From the NCBI GenBank assembly GCA_944472155.2, contig OX235272.1, forward strand, positions 89,162,020 through 89,226,019: DNA of 64,000 nucleotides. The letters run 5' to 3'. The notes under the pieces are model-generated. The model did not search any database. It saw only the letters and a program-made list of their open reading frames with translations, and was not told the origin of the DNA. Positions 1 through 10,228 of the stretch are shown here, piece by piece; position 1 is the stretch's first letter, and each line of letters opens with the position of its first letter. Origin of the DNA: Trichobilharzia szidati (Eukaryota; Platyhelminthes; Trematoda; Strigeidida; Schistosomatidae). The position numbers were made by a program, and so were the translations under genes.

Positions 1-1439
1 CAACTTATTTTATAAATCAACTATTTGAACCATCGAAGCAGCACTAATTTATCAACATTCGACGCTCTGAGATCATATCAGGTTTGGTCGTTCTTTTCAT
101 ATAAAACTAATTCATGTACGTACGCTATACTCCTAAAGAAACTAATTTTACGTCCACTTGTGGAATATTTGCCACTGTATCATTGAAAATTGTTTTTCGT
201 TTGTTGCATGTATATTTTATGCGGTTATGCGCTTTTTGTGCCCGCCTTGAGCTTTTTGAAATTTGATTTTGTTAAAAATACATCTTTTCAAGTTTCACTT
301 GTGCTTCTTATCACAATGTTGATCGTCTTTGACCGCGAACAGTGTTAGCGCATAGTAGAACGTGAAAACGTGGATTTACTATAGCATCATGACTGGAATC
401 ATAATAAGTTCACTATACAGGTTGTTATGTATGGTATGATATAAAGTTGGGTTGGGCGTGATAGACATTATCCGTCTACGTTGATCTGCATTACGCATGA
501 ATTAATCAATGCCTCACTGTCGTCATCATTAGATTGTGTTTTATAAATCGGCCTAGTTACCTTATGAGTAGGACTGAGGTAAGCCACTGTTAAATCATTG
601 GCACTGGGGGAGGTTTATTGTTCCTTACGACACTAGTCAGATATGCAGGAAATTAGAGAAGACACAGAACGATCCCTTGGATAATGGCAATCAGATTTAA
701 TGTGGTAGTGGATGGTGTACTGCCAGTGTTACTAGTTTGAGACTGATCATAAGTAAATGGATTTGCGCCACTATAACATCCTATATACTACTACGTCTGG
801 GTCTGACAATATTGTAAAAATGTTGTGGATCCTGCCTACTTATGGATCAGAAGTTCACTTCCATAGGTACTGCTTCTGAAATATCACTAATTTGTATATT
901 AACCCAGACATTCATAATAGGTGCCCAGTATTACTTTTACGAGCTAGTGTACACCAAGTTGGTTTCTCTATGCTCTCTTCTTGGCTGCAAAGTAAGGTTT
1001 CCTAGTATTCGGTGAACTTGTGCGTAGTTTGTATCGCCACCCGACTGTCGTAGATTGGTTAACTCGAAAAGGAGGGTTGCTTAGATTGATTATGTGTGCT
1101 TTGTAGTATTCGGTGTGTTACGACTGTGTCGCTACTGGGAATGGGGCCAATCCTTTCGCCCATCAGTCTTCCAGGGTGGTCGAAGAAAGAGGAAACAATG
1201 GTAATAGATATAATTGGTGTGGAATATGTGCACTGACAACTAATGATTATTGAAATTAATATATATATACATATATTTATATTAGTAACGGCCATAATAC
1301 AAGGGAATTAATAGATAGAGTAGTCAGAAGAGTAAGACAAGGAGGAATGAGAGGAAGTTAGAGGATAAATTCTCGTGTATAACGGTTAAGAGTATGAGTT
1401 TTAAGAGGATAGGCCGTTTGGACACAGTCCTTTCATTGT
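1..1439. other. AT-rich non-coding stretch, no gene seen
   Basis: Both strands contain only short open frames that resemble no family I know. There is a weak likeness around 880-905 to the tail of another dispersed repeat (see 36885-37080), too weak to annotate. I see no RNA gene or array here. Confidence 0.5.
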
Positions 1440-3840
1440 TGCATTGTTATCGAGCCTCCGATTAAAGCCTTCTGAGGACGATGCAGTGACCATATCTGCT
1501 AGCCGAGTGTTGTAGCGGCGGCAAAGCTGTCAGGTGAGCTATTCTTCGTGGATTGCCGAGAGGAGTCCCATACGTAGTTGATAACAGAATACCTTGGTCT
1601 GGGTGGTTCTGTCCATTTGTAATCTTATAGTTAGTAATTAAGTCAACCCTATGTCTACGGTAGCTCAGTGTGAAAAGGCCTGATTTCTTCAGCCGTTCAT
1701 CACATGGTTTATTTCAGAGACCCATCACTCCTTCTGCCGGCTTTCTTCTGATTCTTTCCAAAAGGTTAGTGTATCTTTTAAGTAACGGGGAGTAGTGATA
1801 TTATGCACTTCAAGTTGTAGTCTTACATGTTTCTTGTGAAACTTCAGAAAGGCCTCAGAAGTGAGCCCACCTAAATGTTTTTTCGTAAAGTGTACAACCG
1901 CAGATGCTCTTGTCACATTACCCGTGTAATTCACACTTGTGTCCACTTTTTCCGTCAGAACTAGACCTAAGTCACGCTCTAGCGTTAAAAGGACAAGTTG
2001 TGGTTTCGCAAAGTGCAACTTACATTCTACAGTCTACAGGTGCGAAGTTGCACTACTTCGCATTTTTTCAGGTTGGAAGCCATTTCACTAACTATCACCC
2101 AATTTATTTTCATCTAGCTAATTCTCTAACCATGATAGAAGCAGTCCACAAATTTCTGCCCGACTTATTTTATGTAAGACAGGGTCATGCTGAACTATGT
2201 CAAACACTTTCGCGAAGTAGAGGAATATCATATGGATTAGAATATTCATATCCCAGCATGACGTCCAATAATTCCAAGCTGATAGGTTTGTCACCTCTCC
2301 TGTATTCATGCTGTGCTTCATGTAGCATGCTAGTCCTACCGAGGTGTCGCCTGATGTGATCCGTAACTTGTGGAATCTACTGATCCCTACCCTTAAAGAT
2401 TGGAGAAAGGATGGCTCTCTTCCACTTCCCTAGCAGTTTCCCGGAATCCATTGAGTGTTGGAAAAGGTTGCATAGGGGCCTACAGATAGCTTCAGCGACG
2501 ATCGATCACAGCCTGGGTTCTTTCCAGAGGTGAGTTTCTGAAACTCCCCTAGTACCACTGAGGGATTTACTTGGAGTGAACTGGTTGGGTTTTCTTTTGG
2601 TAAGTAAATTGCGCAGCCTCTACGGTTTCTACTGGAAATACTCTCATTGATACTTAGCTGTCTGTCAAAGGCCGAACTAAGTGTTTCAGCCAGTCCGAAA
2701 CTAGTGAGATAGTAACCATTTGAACCTGCTAATACGCATGCCGCGTGGATGATAAGCTTCCTCACCAACATGAATTAGTACAAGAGTTTTATGAGAATAT
2801 TTCCCTGAAATGAGCCCGCGTCGCTCCTGATTCTTTTGTTACATCGGTTCCTGAGTTCGAGGCACGTCTCTTGGTTGGTCTAACTTTTGGGAAGTTTTCA
2901 TGTAGTCCGGGATTTCCGCTGAGTCCCTCTCTTCAGCCGTGGCGATTGTTCCTTAGGTTATAGTGCGACTATAGAGATGGCATCTGAGGTTGCTGAGTGA
3001 ATGATCCCTTTTACCATTTACCGGTGTTCCTCGGCTGATAGCTCAGCCAAGCCTGTAGACCATTCTACGTGAAACAAAAGCCTTTTCATTTCGGTGTAGT
3101 CGGCTTCGTTGTAGCACAGATAGGGTTGCGTAGCATCCCATTGTAATTACTCTGAGAGAACCAAATCAAACACCATAACCTCATGGTCACTGCAACCTAA
3201 AGGGGTTATGACTTGAACGTTTACAACTAATAACTGGTCACTAGTCGGACAATAGTCCAGTTTCGATGAATTTCTACTAAGTCTCCAGCTGGCATCGTCC
3301 CCGAAGTTCTCAGTCAATTCTTGATTTCTAATAATGTATAGAAGACTACGACCGAATTTTCCTTGAGCATATCCTAAGCTGAGGTTAAGAGATGGAGCAT
3401 CAAGGTCTCCAGATATAATGACTTGGTTATACCCCAAATCCCGTACTCCTTTTAATGTGCTGAGCAGTAGATGTTTATGTTCTGCTCTCCAGAAGGGTGA
3501 TAGATGGATGTCACCTAATAAATGCTTGGTGTGGCCTACCGTGAAATGAAACCATATAGAGTATGAAGTTCAATAAGCAGTGAGTGTTGCTCGTACGCAT
3601 CTAAACTGCTTGTCAAAGTATATGACAACTCCCTTTTCCTTGTTGTCCCTGTCTCCTCTGACCACAGTCATATCACTTACTCATTGTCAGTAATGGTTGG
3701 GGTTGGCCAGGTTTCCATCAGAGTTATTATTTGTGGTGTAGGTGCGATTAGAAGTTTCTTGGTTCAGACATTTTCCCTCTCAGCCCTCTTACATTACTAT
3801 ATGGGCAACTGACAGTGAGTTTCGCCACTTCACCTTGTTG
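1440..3840 (-). mobile_element. Degenerate CR1-clade (SR1-like) LINE remnant
   Basis: Reading the minus strand from about 3840 down to 1440 gives, in order and in shifting frames, pieces of a non-LTR retrotransposon. First comes an apurinic-type endonuclease domain (NVRGLR near 3800, ISGDLDAPSLN near 3400, SDHEV near 3170). Next is the linker before the reverse transcriptase (SGKNPG near 2540, SPIFKGRDQ near 2380), then RT motif A (YFAKVFDIVQHDPVL near 2200). The typical CR1 C-terminal region follows (LTLERDLGLVLTEKVD near 1980, VRLQLEVHN near 1810), ending in GHCIVLRRL near 1480. The order is collinear with CR1-clade elements such as schistosome SR1. Frameshifts and stops interrupt every segment and the FADD motif is not recognisable, so it is a fossil. 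The 5' and 3' ends are approximate and I saw no target duplication. Confidence 0.8.
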
Positions 3841-4200
3841 TAGGGTGGTTGACGCTGAGTAGGCTGGAACTTGCCTGTTGCCGTATTCTTCCTCGGGTTT
3901 GGTTAGGACAGTTGGGGATCCTGGTTCTCATTCTCAGTTCTGTACCTCTGTATTGCCACTGAAGTATAAGGACGTACTGTACATACTAACTCTACCACCT
4001 CCTTAAAGTCCGAGGTCGGCTCTTGCAGCATCGGATATGTCCACCAACTCTACCCTAGATCTGAAACCGCTGTTGAAGCACAATGGCCACCTGCTTCTGG
4101 AGGCTGAATTTGATAGCTAGTTGCCGTAGTGGGCTGATCAATGTGAGGTGAGCGGTGCGAAGTAGACTAAATATCGAGAGTGCCGTTCTTTAGAAGAAGA

Positions 4201-4605
4201 TCAGGTCATACAGGTACCACAAACATAGTGGACTACAAGGCAATAATAGTATTCTTATAGAAACATTAGACCCTTGAAGAGACTCCCTGAGGAAGTAATA
4301 ACTGTACATCCACTTAATTTGCTCTCACAGAAATGAAGAAGAATGATTGCCTGGCCTAAAGAAATAGCAAAAAACATTAGTTCCCCCATCCTTTTCCAAA
4401 AACATGCGTCCAAAGTTATTTTGAAACGAAAATACGCTTTTTATTGTATCGGTGCAGCGGATGACCTCAAAGCCCGCGAATGTCATCTGTCCAAAGCCTT
4501 GTCGGTTTCCTTGAAGGTAAGTAGCATGGCATTTTAACACAATCAATGTGATTATTGTATTACTGCATGTATTCCAACTGAGATTCCATTTTGTTACAGA
4601 CATAA
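4201..4605 (+). promoter_or_regulatory. Probable 5' UTR exon and UTR intron of the formin gene
   Basis: A good splice donor (AAG|GTAAGT, intron starting at 4517) and an acceptor (TTGTTACAG, ending at 4599) bracket an 83-bp intron ending six bases before the formin ATG. The reading frame through the upstream exon (from the ATG at 4343) runs into TAA immediately after the splice junction (ACA TAA), so the exon is untranslated leader or at most a short upstream ORF. In schistosomes such an acceptor could also receive the spliced leader by trans-splicing. The transcription start is not visible. Confidence 0.5.
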
Positions 4606-7600
4606 ATGGATACTAAAAAAGATGAAACTGTTGGATACAAGTTGAAGAAACTGTTCAGTACGAAGGAACATCCAAAAGACAAACAAAAAGATAAGTATAG
4701 GAGAGATACGAGAAGTAATGAGTCGATACCAGCACCTGAAAATATGAGCGATATGAGCGCCGATGAAGTAGAGCGGAGATTTTTACAGATGTTGGAGGAT
4801 ATGAACCTGTCTAAGGATCAAACTATATCTTTAAGAGAAAAGCCATTAAAAACCAAACTTGAAATGCTTGAGACATATGGAAAGAAGCTTGGCTCTACCA
4901 AGAATGCTGCTGATTATTGTTCAAAAGTTTTGTTGGTTCCACAAAATTACTCCACGAAGCAGATATTAAATGCTTTAGAAAACCTTCGTGTCAACCTGTT
5001 GAATAATGGTGTTAGTTGGGTGCGTGAATTTAATAATAGCTCTAACAACGGTCTTAACAACTTACTCCACTTCTTGGCCCTCACACTGTCAAATTCATAT
5101 CCGAATTGTGCCCTTCCATGTTTACGCTGTATTCGTGCTCTTGGGAATTGTGGTTATGGGATGTATGCTTTAGTAGATCATGAAACTGCGTGTATATTTA
5201 TTGCAAGATGTTTGGATTCAGATCAATCACCTTTGGTGGACTGCGCAATTGAGCTGCTTTCTAGTATTGCTTTGTGCAACGCTAAAGGATATCGAAATGT
5301 TTTGAATGGATTAACCTTAAGCGCTGAGCTCAGTGGGACGCCTGATGAACGTTTTATGCCTCTAGTAAAATCTCTAGGTTGTGCTGAACTTGCACGATCT
5401 TCTTTGCAATTCATTAATGTCCTGGTAAATGGAAGTTGTTTTGATGAATGTTCCTCTGATGTTGACTACCGAGTTCATTTACGATGTGAGTTTAATAACC
5501 TCGGGATCGCTGAAATGATCAGTAAACTTGAAAGCTCTCAAGATACTGATATCCAAAACCACATAACTATATATCGTTCCAGAGCCGAGCAGGATTTGGA
5601 TGAAGTTTTTGAGCGAATAGATGCAGTTAAGTGCGATTTGGATGACCCTAATCAAGTGTTTCACGTCCTTCTTCGAAGTGTAGTGGGGACCAGGTCAGAA
5701 AAACATTTCTTGTCAATATTACAGCACTTTCTGTTTATTCGCGATGAGCCGTATAGGTTGGCATATTTCACTCTTCTTGAAGAATTGATTGGTCAGGTTT
5801 TGATACAGAATGATGGAATTGATCCCGATCCACACATGAGTCTCCTGCGTCTGGATGTTGAAGCCACTGTTACATTACTGGTGGACGCACTGAAAGAAGC
5901 TGATGCTTCAACTCGGGTTGAGGAGCTCCAGTCCAAATTAAACGCTGCTCTACAAGCTAAACTTGAAGCCGAAGCCAAGGTACAAACATTACAAAGCAAA
6001 TTAGGAAATACAGAAGGGCTTGGGATAAAGACTCCTCCGGGATTAGAGGATAAACTTAGTTCTCGTGACATTCCACCTCCACCTCCCTTAAAATGTGATA
6101 TTCCTCCGCCACCACCCATGTTTCCACCGGGAGGTGACGTACCTCCCCCTCCCCCTATGGGAGGTGCTATTCCCCCACCGCCACCAATGAGCGTTCCTCC
6201 ACCACCACCGATGGGTGGGGCTCCTCCTCCACCACCACCAATGGGGATCGGCGCTCCCCCTCCAGGCAACTTACAACCTCCTAAGCCTGCACAACCAGAT
6301 CTTCCATTTGGTATGAAACCAAAAAAGAAATACACCCCGGATGTCCCTATGAAGAAAGCCAACTGGGAAAAAATCAAACCTAATATGCTTGATAAAAGTT
6401 CAGTATGGGTTCAGCTTCGAGAAGATGAATTGGAGTGTAGTGATCTGTTAAAAAATTTAAGTGCTCAGTTTAGCACAAAACCGGCCAAAGTAATGGTAAC
6501 CGATCCTACTTCAAATGGAGCATCAGTTGTTGAAACTGCACAAGGTATTCAGTCGCGAAAAGCGAAGAAACTAAGATATTTGGATGATAAAGTGGCTCAA
6601 AACTTGTCTATTCTTCTTGGTTCACTTAAAGTGCCATATGATGAACTTCGTCGGCGTATCTTGAGTGTAGATGAGAGCTTATTAACTCCTAATATGGTAG
6701 AGCAGTTAATCAAAGCCTTACCAGAGCCAACTGTTATTTCAAAAATCTACACTCTCAAAGATGAGTATGACAGTTTGTCAGAACCCGAACAGTTTGTGTG
6801 CAAAGTGAGTGATATTAAGAAACTCATACCTAGACTTAATTCAATTCTATTCAAAATGAGATTTGATGAAAAGCTAAGTGAGGTGAAACCAGAAATAGTT
6901 GATGTTGATGAAGCACTACGTGAGATACACACAAGCACACATTTTAAACGTATACTGGAGTTGGTTCTACTATTAGGCAACTACATGAATGCAGGCTCAC
7001 GGAATGCTGAGGCGATAGGGTTTGAAATAAGCTTTTTGACCAAGTTAGAATCGACAAAAGACATTTCCAATACACAGACTTTGCTTCACTTTTTGGTTGA
7101 GTCTTTAGACCAAAAATTTCCGGAAACTGTCAAGGGATTCTTAGATGATTTTTCGCATGTTGAACGTGCTTGTCGAGTTTCTGATGAGAACTTGAAGATT
7201 AATATAGCAGAAATGAAGAAGTCAGTCTCTAGTATTGAAATTGATCTGAAAACATACAAAGTCCAAGATCCAATTGACAACTACATGACTGTGATGCAAG
7301 AGTTTCTCGCATTAGCTAAAGAGCAGGTTTCTCAAGTAGAAATGATGCACAAACGTATGCAAGAAAAGTTTACAACAGTCTCTAAGTACTTGGCTTTTGA
7401 CCCAAACAAATATCACATGGAGAATCTGTTTTCTGATTTAAAAGACTTCCATGTTGCATTCAAACGTTCTGCTTCCGACATGATAAAAAAGCGTGCATTA
7501 GAGGAGAAAATGAAAAAGGTGAGAGAAGAACAAGCTCGTCGTCAGCGTGAACGTGAAGAGAAATCTGCTTTAAATAACTCTGGTACTAGAGCACCTACTG

Positions 7601-7830
7601 AGGAGGAGGGTAATGTTATTGATAACTTGATGGAAGCTTTGAAATCTGGTGCTGCTTTTGCCAATGGAGCTGAAAGATCTGCAACCAAACGTAATCGTAA
7701 TCGTGTTAATCCAGCTGCAGCCAGTCTAGCATCAGTCGCCTCACCGTCTGCTATTCGACAAAAGCATCTAATGCGCACTAGATCTCGTAATTATGGTGAC
7801 TTAAATCGTTCAGTTGTTGATGTCGCATAA
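4606..7830 (+). CDS. DIAPH: Diaphanous-related formin (DIAPH/SmDia-like)
   Basis: Actin-nucleating and elongating formin, normally a Rho-GTPase effector acting at the cell cortex and in gonads. The single open frame encodes 1,074 residues. Domains in order: GTPase-binding region and armadillo-type FH3/DID at about 45-430; a short coiled coil at about 433-472; a proline-rich FH1 at about 488-565 with repeated runs of 4-6 prolines for profilin binding; FH2 at about 575-975, with the hallmark KKANWEKIKP near its start and GNYMNAGSRNAEAIGF near 790; a charged helix; then the autoinhibitory DAD (VIDNLMEALKSGAAF, about 1004-1018) followed by a basic patch. Size and order match diaphanous formins, and schistosome SmDia is reported to act downstream of SmRho1. 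The start is the first ATG after the splice acceptor and is followed by a plausible lysine-rich N terminus. Absence of any intron in 3.2 kb of coding sequence is unusual for a metazoan DIAPH gene. No frameshift is seen, so the gene looks functional. Confidence 0.95.
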   Translation: MDTKKDETVGYKLKKLFSTKEHPKDKQKDKYRRDTRSNESIPAPENMSDMSADEVERRFLQMLEDMNLSKDQTISLREKPLKTKLEMLETYGKKLGSTKNAADYCSKVLLVPQNYSTKQILNALENLRVNLLNNGVSWVREFNNSSNNGLNNLLHFLALTLSNSYPNCALPCLRCIRALGNCGYGMYALVDHETACIFIARCLDSDQSPLVDCAIELLSSIALCNAKGYRNVLNGLTLSAELSGTPDERFMPLVKSLGCAELARSSLQFINVLVNGSCFDECSSDVDYRVHLRCEFNNLGIAEMISKLESSQDTDIQNHITIYRSRAEQDLDEVFERIDAVKCDLDDPNQVFHVLLRSVVGTRSEKHFLSILQHFLFIRDEPYRLAYFTLLEELIGQVLIQNDGIDPDPHMSLLRLDVEATVTLLVDALKEADASTRVEELQSKLNAALQAKLEAEAKVQTLQSKLGNTEGLGIKTPPGLEDKLSSRDIPPPPPLKCDIPPPPPMFPPGGDVPPPPPMGGAIPPPPPMSVPPPPPMGGAPPPPPPMGIGAPPPGNLQPPKPAQPDLPFGMKPKKKYTPDVPMKKANWEKIKPNMLDKSSVWVQLREDELECSDLLKNLSAQFSTKPAKVMVTDPTSNGASVVETAQGIQSRKAKKLRYLDDKVAQNLSILLGSLKVPYDELRRRILSVDESLLTPNMVEQLIKALPEPTVISKIYTLKDEYDSLSEPEQFVCKVSDIKKLIPRLNSILFKMRFDEKLSEVKPEIVDVDEALREIHTSTHFKRILELVLLLGNYMNAGSRNAEAIGFEISFLTKLESTKDISNTQTLLHFLVESLDQKFPETVKGFLDDFSHVERACRVSDENLKINIAEMKKSVSSIEIDLKTYKVQDPIDNYMTVMQEFLALAKEQVSQVEMMHKRMQEKFTTVSKYLAFDPNKYHMENLFSDLKDFHVAFKRSASDMIKKRALEEKMKKVREEQARRQREREEKSALNNSGTRAPTEEEGNVIDNLMEALKSGAAFANGAERSATKRNRNRVNPAAASLASVASPSAIRQKHLMRTRSRNYGDLNRSVVDVA

Positions 7831-7900
7831 AATATCTAACAGTTAACTTTAAAAAAAAACACTTGCATAAAGCGCCATCAATAAACACTGTAAAGGATTC
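7831..7900 (+). terminator. Formin 3' UTR and polyadenylation signal
   Basis: The canonical AATAAA lies at 7880-7885, about 50 bases after the stop codon, giving a very short 3' UTR. A TA-rich stretch follows at 7903-7915. No downstream GU-rich element was assigned. Confidence 0.6.
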
Positions 7901-9974
7901 TTATATATATATATAGCTCATAATTCAGATTTGGATACGTATTTACTTCATTTTTATTGTACAGCTTATTCATGACTTTCATCTCTGGCTTTGTGTAAAT
8001 TTTTAGACATATGTACATTTTTGTATTACAAAAACAATATGATTTTTGAAGGTATCTCACTGCTAACTTTGATTTACTAATTATTTATGTATGAGTACAT
8101 ATGTTTTTGTCACGTAAGCATTATCAGTTCTGGTGTCTGTTCTGCTATTTATTAGGCTTTTAGTTGGTTAAAAGATTCTAGGCAAATGCGTTTACAGAAG
8201 TTGACGGTCTAAGTGTTAATATAGTGCTTGTAGTAAGTAGAAAAGTGAGTGTGAAGTGAGAGAAATAGTTTTTTTTAAATTCATTATTCTTTGTTTCAAG
8301 TTATTTTTAAAATTTTTAGTTTCTCAGTGTTATAGTAGGAAATGTTGCTTTTTGGATGTAACACTTAACTTTCATATAACAGGTCCAAGGTCCTGTTACA
8401 CTCCACCTACTTCGGTGTGAGTGACTAGGCTGTATGTATCCGACTGCCACACGGTAAATGGGGCTCGTGAAAAACCTCTCTCGGTTCACTGTATCTTAAA
8501 GGATACATTGGTTTTGTTAACAGGCATTCAAACCCTCATGGCGTAACACCTAACTGCTCAGTTTGCGTATGCAGATTAAACTTGACATAAAACTATTTTA
8601 CGCAGTAGGAGCGAAATTGATGCAGATTATTTTGCAACTCTATAGTACGTAAAGACGATTAGTTTCCGTTCGAGTTGCTAATATTCATGTCCGTGTGCAT
8701 ATTTTCCATGTTCTTGTAACATCGAGTCCCGCTAATTACTCTTAACTGGCGGAATTTTTCTTAATGTACTGTATTTTTCGAATCACTAGGCGTTTTCTAG
8801 TGTCATAAATTATATTGACTTTAAGAGAGCACAGATGCTACACTAAATATGATTCTGTGTTAATATTAGTTCCATTATCATATATTACTGATAGATAGTT
8901 CTCGCACTATATTTACTTATTGCCTGATATTCCCCCCCCCTCTTTTTTATAATAATGCGATTGAAATGTCGTGGGTAGCTGTTTCCAAAAATCAGATATC
9001 GTTAAACAGTTGTTGTCAAGACGTTTTTCTCAACTTATTTTTTTATCGTGTCCGCCTATCTAGTTAGGTAGTCCACTGTTGTTATGTACGTCTGCTGAAC
9101 TAAATAGCTAAAGCAGATAAAACCGAATGCAGTTGTATCATCATAGAGTCTTTTTTATTTGAGTAGTTCGTACTGTGAAATTGTTCTGAAAGTGATTGTT
9201 ATCAGATCTTTATTTGGGGGAAAGTAGCACTTCATGTGACTTTACTGGTATTTTGTGAAGAAGTTAGGGTTATATGTGGTATGGTTCTCCAGAGAACAGA
9301 ACAAATAGTTCTGATCACTTTTGTTCGATTGAGTATAAACAAACACTTTCAGTGAAGTATAGATACTCAGAAGTGTTGATTATCTGAGATTAACCACCTG
9401 AGAAAGTCCAACCCTTCATTTTGTCCTTGTTCGCTATTATCTTTCAACTCAACTGTCGCCTCAAGAATCCGTCGTCTTTTGATCCAGAATAGTTGCAAAC
9501 AATATCTCCGTGTCGACCACGTGAGATAGTGAGTGTACCTCTTGTTCCTCAAATATTTGAATAAGATCCAAGTAGGGCTTTTAAGATTGACATTACACAT
9601 CAGTTGATCGACCCGATGCAAAAGTGTTACATGGGCAAATCATCGCCAGCTTGCATATGTGGACATATTACTGAAAAGGCATATTTTCATAACTACTATG
9701 TCTCACTCGATAGCATCCACAATCGATTCGATTGGCTTCTTTTGTGAAGTACGAAACATTTCTTATGCAATTTTTGTATATGTATATGTATTAACTCAGT
9801 AGTTGTTAGAGTCACGAAACGAAAGTGAGCTAAAACTTATATTTTGAGTCACTCTCATACAATTATAAATTCTCCAGTGTCTAGAATTTCGGCGTTTAGG
9901 ACAATGATACCGAACTAAAGCCGAAGGTGTATTATTATGGGATCAGTAGTAGTTTGACATAGTATGTGTAATAA
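7901..9974. other. Non-coding stretch after the formin gene
   Basis: AT-rich DNA with a pyrimidine run at about 8932-8946 and scattered short frames that resemble nothing I know. The minus frame at 9367-9621 has no family features. No RNA gene was recognised. Confidence 0.5.
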
Positions 9975-10228
9975 TTTTCACAAGTTCAGCAATAGAATGC
10001 TCACCAACCACACAAGTGGTCCAGGTTTCAGTCTCCGGCAGACACGCACTCCTAAACGTAAGCTTAGCTGGAAGTGAGCTAGGTAAAGAGGAAAGGTTGT
10101 GCCTAAGATTAGCAACTTCACACCGTAAAAAAAATAATACCACTGCTAATGAAACTTCAACTGTCAAGTTTGAAGCCCTTTGTTCCACTGAAAACGCAAG
10201 CAATAATGTAAAAGTAATAAAATAATCA
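9975..10228 (+). mobile_element. tRNA-headed, RTE-tailed SINE (diverged copy)
   Basis: The order is a decayed tRNA-like head (box-B-like stretch near 10024-10034), a body near 10045-10130 (GCACTCC, then GGTAAAGAGGAAAGG), and a tail (GAAGCCCTTTGTTCCACTG at about 10172-10190) followed by an A-rich end. The tail matches the 3' end of the RTE LINE at 53021-54290. Copies of the same family lie at 19640, 20745, 23580, 32200 and 35395. This one is old, judging from many differences from the 35395 copy. Confidence 0.7.

Noticed and set aside
4343..4537. Possible small protein upstream of the formin
   Set aside because: The frame crosses a good splice donor at 4517 and meets a stop right after splicing; better explained as 5' UTR with a short upstream ORF.
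5793..6377. Long minus-strand frame rich in glycine opposite the formin
   Set aside because: It is the antisense of the proline-rich FH1 region (CCN codons read as GGN) and has no independent support.
9367..9621. 84-codon minus frame as a gene
   Set aside because: Isolated, with no splice context, family motif or repeat relationship; expected by chance.
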